A stretch of 64,000 nt of DNA. Origin: Balamuthia mandrillaris (lineage: Eukaryota > Discosea > Longamoebia > Balamuthiidae). Positions 58,831 through 64,000 of this stretch are shown here, piece after piece (the stretch's first letter is position 1; every line of letters starts with the position of its first letter). The translations under genes were made by a program, and so were the position numbers. Below the pieces are notes generated by a model. It did not search any database. It had not been told where the DNA came from and saw only the letters and a program-made list of their open reading frames with translations. Where the stretch lies: NCBI GenBank assembly GCA_031835245.1, contig JAVKOQ010000110.1, positions 104,440 through 168,439 of the forward strand. The letters run 5' to 3'.

Positions 58831-59873
58831 TGTGTACCTGCCTCGACGAACAGCAAGAGGTTGGTGAGTGCTTACTCCATCCAGCAAATACTCCAATTCA
58901 TCCTTTGGTGCGAGAGCAACACACATAGACAAAGAGAGAGAGAGAGAGAGAACATATAAGGATGAAGTTAGAAGGAAGATTTCAGCACAAACACACAAAG
59001 TAATATGGGAGAGGCCAAACAAACCAAAATAGAAGCTTGCTCTCCAGATTGTTCTAGTTCGAAGCTCGACTTTAAGCTATCTTCGTGTTCTTCGACTTTA
59101 CTTCCTCGCCCACTTCTCCGTCTACCACCACTAACCAACTTTGCACTCTGTTTTTTTGGGTTCGTCGTTGTCGTCGTCTTCTCTGGCGTTGTTTTCTTTG
59201 TCTTCTTCTCGTTTTTGCTTTCACTTTCACCCTTATTTTTACAACTGGCTGAAGTTGGAACAAGCTCCACTTCTTCATTTGTCTTTGAGGCCATCGGCGT
59301 CCCGTCCTCCTCCTCTTTGTCGTCTTTCTCTTCCTCGCTGCTCAGTTCCAAAGTGATGACTTTTGAAAGCGTGGAAGAAGCAGAAGAACAAGAAGAAGAA
59401 GAAGAAGAATCGAAGAGCTTCCTTCTCTTGCGAACAGCAGTGAGAGGGACGTTCACATCTGCCGAGCGACCAATCGGTTTTCTCGTTGTCGCTATCGTGG
59501 TGGGTGAGGGAGAAGACGAGGGAGAAGGAATATCGCCACCAAGCCCAGAAGGAGCGCTCACGCTTCTTCGCATGGCGACACTCCGTTTTCTCTTTTTGTT
59601 GTTGTGGATGACCCGTGCTTTACTTGAAGTAGTGGCAGAAGAAAAAAAGGGAGAAGGTTCTTCTCCCAATGGAAGCGACGAGGAGGAAGCGCAGCCAGCC
59701 ATCGACGCCATCCATGAGGTAGAGGCAGAAGAAGTGACAAAAGGAGAAGCGGCAGCGGTAGAAGAAGAAGAGGAAGAAGAAGCAGAGGTGGGAGAAAGGA
59801 GAGAAAGGTTGCGAGAGTGTTGAGAGATGTTCCTTCTGCGAGCGTACGTTCGTACCGGCTCTTCTTCCATCAT
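56547..59873 (-). CDS. WAPL: WAPL-like cohesin release factor
   Basis: WAPL with PDS5 opens the SMC3-kleisin gate to release cohesin from chromatin. The N-terminal exon (59873 to about 59025) is disordered, Ser-rich and basic. It starts EEEPVRTYARRR, similar to the TYGRK-type motif of WAPL N termini, and contains Lys/Arg patches (NNKKRKRSV). The conserved WAPL domain is split over about ten exons: DELEYLLDGVSTHQPLAVR, STFELAKLCMNPEAGHLLRA, HGLFPNIFALLED, GLAIASAAIIYFVFKDSLN, ALEALIRLSRTGCKAFEEAI, VLINLSNENEAGCEAIV, VILLTVCLLINIVEKN, and near the end VMASYVALLLGCLARGDDIN and FDELSAFLRKFLAFQSESGV. A short acidic tail follows to the stop at 56547. Some small exons are uncertain. Divergent from VWA8. 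Confidence 0.9.
58597..58829. repeat. Two GA arrays in WAPL introns
   Basis: GA runs at about 58600-58629 and 58797-58829, pyrimidine on the gene strand, each directly upstream or downstream of a short exon. Confidence 0.85.
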
Positions 59874-60253
59874 ATGTTTTTGATCAAAAGTTATCTTGAT
59901 TTAAAAAAAAGTGAAAGTCTGGTTGATTGATTATCTAGAGAGATTGTGGCTCCTTTGCTGCTACTCTTTTTTTTTTGCCTCTCAAAAAGAAAAAAATGAT
60001 TTTTCTTTCATCTCTTTTTTTTTCTTTCTTTGTTTTTTTTATTTCCCGCCAAAATCGCTTTCCTCATTATTTGCGGACACTTTGTCGACAAAGTCGACAA
60101 ATAATATAATTGTCCGCATAAAATAATTCCTTTTTTTTGTTAAGGTAAGTGTGACGTCATTTCCCCGCGGGGATTTGAATGCTGTACAATTTCTGCTTTT
60201 TTTGTGCACAAACAAAGGACCAAAAGAACAACAAAAGAGAGCTGATCGAATCG
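59874..60253. promoter_or_regulatory. Bidirectional promoter WAPL / VWA8 with nested symmetric sites
   Basis: TGCGGACA (60072-60079) and its complement TGTCCGCA (about 60111-60118) flank TTTGTCGACAAA (60081-60092, a perfect palindrome) and a second GTCGAC (60093-60098). CRE-type TGACGTCA lies at 60152-60159. No gene within. Confidence 0.5.
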
Positions 60254-61394
60254 ATGAGGGCTGCGCAACCCTCCTCCGCTCTGCGGGGCAGACACGTTGC
60301 GGCGGCACGCCGCGCTGACGCCATCCTTCACTCCCTTTGTCCCGAACCTCAACATCCAGGCCGCGCCGCGCTTTTGTCCATCGCTTTCGCTTCTGGCCAC
60401 CACCATGAGGATGCACAGGAGGAGGAGGAGGATTGGTGGTTGTTGGAACGAGCCGCCACGGTGACGATCGGCAATGTGACGCTGCCGTTGAAGGCCCCGC
60501 CCAGGCAGCCGGAGCTGGTGCCTTGGCGCGTTGCACCTGCCGGCTCGCCCATTGCGGACGATACCTCCCAAGAAGTGTTGGGCCATCTTCGGTGGATGCT
60601 TCAAAAGGACCAGCTGCAACAGGACATGTTCCTCATTGGGTATTTTTCTCTTTTTCTCTCTTTTTCTTTTTCTTTTTATTCTTTTTCTCTTTCTTTTTCT
60701 TTTTCTTTTTCTTTTTCTTTTTCTTTTTCTTTTTCTTTTTCTTTTTCTTTTTCTTTTTCTTTTCTTTTTTCTTTTTTCTTTTTTATTTTTCTGATATTTT
60801 TTCCTATTCGTTTTCCATTGTTGGAAAAAAATGTTTTTTTTTTTTTTTTTTTTTGGTTGTGTAATAGACCACCAGGACCTTCTCGCCGATGGCTAGCCTT
60901 TCGCTATTGTGAATGTACATTCATTCCCTCTTTCTTCATTCTTGTTTCGTGCTTTCCTTCTGTTGTGTTAGCGTTCTTTCTGCTTTCTTCCTCCTGCCTT
61001 CCTTCATGCTTCTTCCTGTTCACGTTTGTTTAAAAACAAAGTAACAAGAAGAGAAGCAGAGTATGTGGCTCTCTCTCCGGATACCACCGAAAGCGATCTC
61101 AAACAACGAAAAGAAATCATCGCAGGAACGGTTCACCACATCAATCAACCTCCCGTTGTTGCTGCCATTGAAGGCCGTATCCTTGTGTTAGAAGGTCTCT
61201 CAATCCATCTTTGCAAATTTTTACGTTTTGTTGCTTATCTGGTACTCTCAATTGGGTGTATGGACGACGAAAGAAAGGCATGGAAAAGTGTGAGAGAAAC
61301 GTGCTTCCTGTCCTTAACAATCTGCTAGAGGTTCGCTTCTTTACTTTTTGGTTCCTTCTTTCTCTTTCTCTTTTTCTGTTTCTTTTTCTTTCCC

Positions 61395-61438
<44 letters not shown>

Positions 61439-64000
61439 CTTAGTTTTTGACATTCTTTATTTGAAGAATCGAGAAATGACTTTAGAAGATGGAAGGATGC
61501 TTGTACCAAGTAAACGTTACGACGACATCAAACAAACTCATTCCCCAGAGCAGTTTGCTGCTTTGCGTCTTGTTCGTGTTCATCCCGACTTCCGTGTGAT
61601 CGCTCTTGGGTTACCTGTAGGCCTTTTCTTCATCTTTCTCCTCCCTTCTACTCAGCAAAACAACTGAACAAAAGAAAAAATAAGGTTCCACGTTTTGCAG
61701 GAAATAGTTTAGATCCGCCTCTTCGTTCCCGTTTTCAGGCGAGAGAGGTTTCCTCGTTTACGGTCGGCACTCAGTTCGCGGCATTATCTGCCTGCGCGCC
61801 AGAGCTTCCACCACTTTTGCTTCGCAATCTTTTGAGCTTATCCGAAGCTATGCGCGCTATGGAGGCTGGAGGTATCGTTAACGATATCTCCCTTCTTCTG
61901 CCTTCTTCTCATGTTTCCGTGCGCTTTCTCGTTTTTTTTTAACCTTCGTGTTTCATTTGTTCGATCTACATGCAGACCTTATGCCAAACATGCCGTACTT
62001 TTCCGATACGATGATGCTGTCTTGCATCAACGGGTTGGTTAAGTTTCCGTATCTTTGGACAAATGACCACAACGACAACAGAAGGAACGCGCCAAATCCT
62101 TCTACGTTAGGATTATGGTCGTTGATTCATCGTCTCTTTCCTTACACGTTGCTTTGTGATGATACCGAAAGGGAAAGCATTGAACTCGCTCTTCGTCGCT
62201 TTGGAGTTATTCCAGTATCCTTACCATCCTCGAATCGTCTTCTTCTTTCCTCTTCAAAAGAAAAACAAATGCAGGAACAAAACCAAGAAGCGACTGAAGC
62301 AGAAAAGAAGGACAAACCACAACAAGGACCACCTCCATTCTTTTTCGCTTGTGAAGTTCACTTAGAAAGCATCATTGTTACTCCGACAAGTTCTTCTTCA
62401 CAAGCCACTTTTACTTTCACGACAACCTCTCTTCCCTCGATCACACTCGTTGCTCCTATCGGTGCTTTCTTCAAACCTTTATCATGTTCTTCATCTTCTC
62501 TTTTTTCATCACCACTCTACGTTGATACTTTCTTCCATGGACGAGTATTAGAAGAAATGATGCAAGATCATGTTGCAGGCAAAGATCTTTGCTTAGTTGG
62601 AGATAAAGGCATCGGCAAGTCGATGCTCATCAAGTTGTTTGCTTCTATACTGGGCTATTCTGCTGCTTCTTCTACAAATGAAATAGTTGAAAAAGAAGAT
62701 CGTTTGCGAGAAGCTTCCCCTTTTTATCGGGTGATTCATTGTTTCAAGGATATGACCTCTCGTGATCTTCTTCAAAGAAGAGTGACGGATGAAAATGGAG
62801 ACACTAGTTGGCAACCTTCTCCTCTTATTCTTGCTGCTCTTCATGGTACTCTTCTCCCTTCTTTCATTCGCTTGTCTTGCTCGTTGTGTTTCTTTTGTTT
62901 CGCGATTCTGACCCTATGTTCAATACAAAAAGGTGAGTTAGCAGTATTGGATGGAGTACATCGATTGCCTCGTACTACTCTTTCCATGCTTCAACGCCTT
63001 ATCAGCGATCGCGAGATTTCTCTCTTTGACGGCACTCAACTGGTGCGCCAAGAGCGCTATCATCGCATGCTTACGCTTCTCGTCAAAGCGAGACGACGCC
63101 AACAGCAACAAACGCAATCTTCTTCCGACACCAACAATGATCACTCTCTTCAAGATGAATGCATAGAAGAGTTGAAGAAAAGAAAAGTGTATCCAGTTCA
63201 TCCCTCTTTTCGCGTTATTGTTACAGGAACATTTGCTCCGATCGCAAATAACAGCAGCAACAACACATCCCTTAGTAATTCGATTACAGCAACCACAGCA
63301 AAGTCGGGCAAACAAGGATGGATTACTTCGGAATTATTATCTCTCTTCCATTTTCATTATTTGGATTCGGGAGCTTTTCTGGAAGAGGAGAAAGAAAAGT
63401 TGCTACTCCGACTCTTTGGAATAGAGCAACAGTATTTGATTCGCAAGCTTTTGGAGTTCGATGGAATGTTTCGTCAATCTTCGCTTCCTGGATTACCTGC
63501 GACAGGTTTATCGCTTCGTCAACTCATTCGACTTTGCAAGCTTTCTTCTTCGGCAAACCAGCCATTGGGAACAGCAGTAGAGGAACAGCCAACGCAAGTA
63601 GCACAGAAGGTGGTAGCTTTGTTACACCAAAATATTATGCGCACGATCATGGCCTACTTTTTGCCAACACAAACAAGACAAGCCATAGAACAAATGCTTG
63701 AACAATGCTCTATTCGGCCATTGCCACAAGGCGAAGACGGTACTTCTTTCTTTTTCTTCCTTTCTGTTTTTGCAAATCATTCTCGTTTCTGACTGAGATG
63801 TACAGTGGAGAGCCATAAGGAATACAAGATAGAAGTGACAGACGACAGAGAAGGCTTTGTACGTATAGGCGATGTATGCGTGAGAAGGCGTCAACCAACG
63901 CATCCAGGGCTTGTACCTCACGTGCTCTTCTATGATGTACCTAAACACGTTGCCATTCTCAAAGACTTGCTTCGTGACTTTGCTTTGGGCGAGCATCTGC
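60254..64000 (+). CDS. VWA8: VWA8-like AAA+ ATPase, 3' end off window
   Basis: Large mitochondrial matrix-side AAA+ protein with MoxR-like ATPase modules and a C-terminal VWA domain (VWA is outside the window). The ATG at 60254 gives an Arg/Ala-rich amphipathic start (MRAAQPSSALRGRHVAAARR), suited to mitochondrial import. Landmarks in human order: VTIGNVTLPLKAP, EVLGHLRWMLQKDQLQQDMF, IGPPGPSRR (degenerate Walker A, as in human), DTTESDLKQRKEI, AAIEGRILVLEG, RNVLPVLNNLLENREM, VIALGLPVPRFAGNSLDPPL, RSRFQAREV, second module VGDKGIGKSMLIK (good Walker A), DMTSRDLLQRRVTDENGDTS, VLDGVHRLP, DREISLFDGTQLV, and finally LFYDVPKHVAILKDLLRDFA at the edge. Introns carry TTTTTC and CT arrays. Exon borders near 61700-61950 and 63740-63810 are approximate. 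Confidence 0.93.
60652..60860. repeat. TTTTTC array and T homopolymer in VWA8 intron 1
   Basis: Near-perfect (TTTTTC)n from about 60680 to 60765, followed by a T run of about 20 at 60834-60854, between the exon ending in FLIG and the exon PPGPSRRW. Confidence 0.9.

Overview
This is nuclear DNA of a gene-dense unicellular eukaryote. Genes sit close together on both strands and are split by many short GT-AG introns (about 50-110 nt). Some introns are swollen by pyrimidine-rich simple repeats, and proteins carry long Ser, Gln and Glu runs. The gene set (WDR25, MEIOB, WAPL, a USP34-type deubiquitinase, VWA8, a non-TALE-looking homeobox gene, an aspartate/glutamate carrier) fits a free-living amoeba, and the intron style suggests a discosean amoebozoan. 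That assignment is inference from gene content; I could not run a database search. Layout, left to right: an inactive-looking-free, catalytically complete myotubularin phosphatase (minus, 3' end off the window) shares a promoter with a WDR25-like WD40 protein (plus). Next come sphingosine-1-phosphate lyase (plus), a very large von Willebrand A protein spliced in frame onto an EF-1alpha GTPase (minus), a C2 domain joined to a SNAP-25-type double SNARE (minus), and a small unrecognised gene (plus). The middle holds a 29-exon-scale USP34-like deubiquitinase (minus, 18.2-29.4 kb), the tRNA methyltransferase TRMT2A (minus), a doubtful small gene, a two-TM membrane protein (minus) and the meiotic OB-fold protein MEIOB (minus). 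MEIOB faces a eukaryotic, intron-containing protein that looks like bacterial MerT fused to MerP (plus), followed by a mitochondrial aspartate/glutamate carrier (plus). The right third holds a two-SH3 adaptor (minus), a homeobox factor (minus), a PqqB-like metallo-hydrolase (minus) divergent from an MFSD1-like transporter (plus), a PSMA/glutamate-carboxypeptidase-II-like peptidase with an extra C-terminal TM helix (plus), the cohesin-release factor WAPL (minus), and divergent VWA8 (plus, runs off the right edge). The genes do not form a pathway or operon; most are single-copy housekeeping functions. Three architectures stand out: VWA-EF1A, C2-Qb-Qc SNARE with His at the Qc zero layer, and MerT-MerP with introns. 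The short promoters also share sequence signals: GTCGAC (often GTCGACA) next to at least eight gene starts, TGACGACGTGA next to three, CRE-type TGACGTCA next to two, and perfect 16-18 bp palindromes next to two. No rRNA, convincing tRNA, CRISPR array, virus or complete mobile element was seen.
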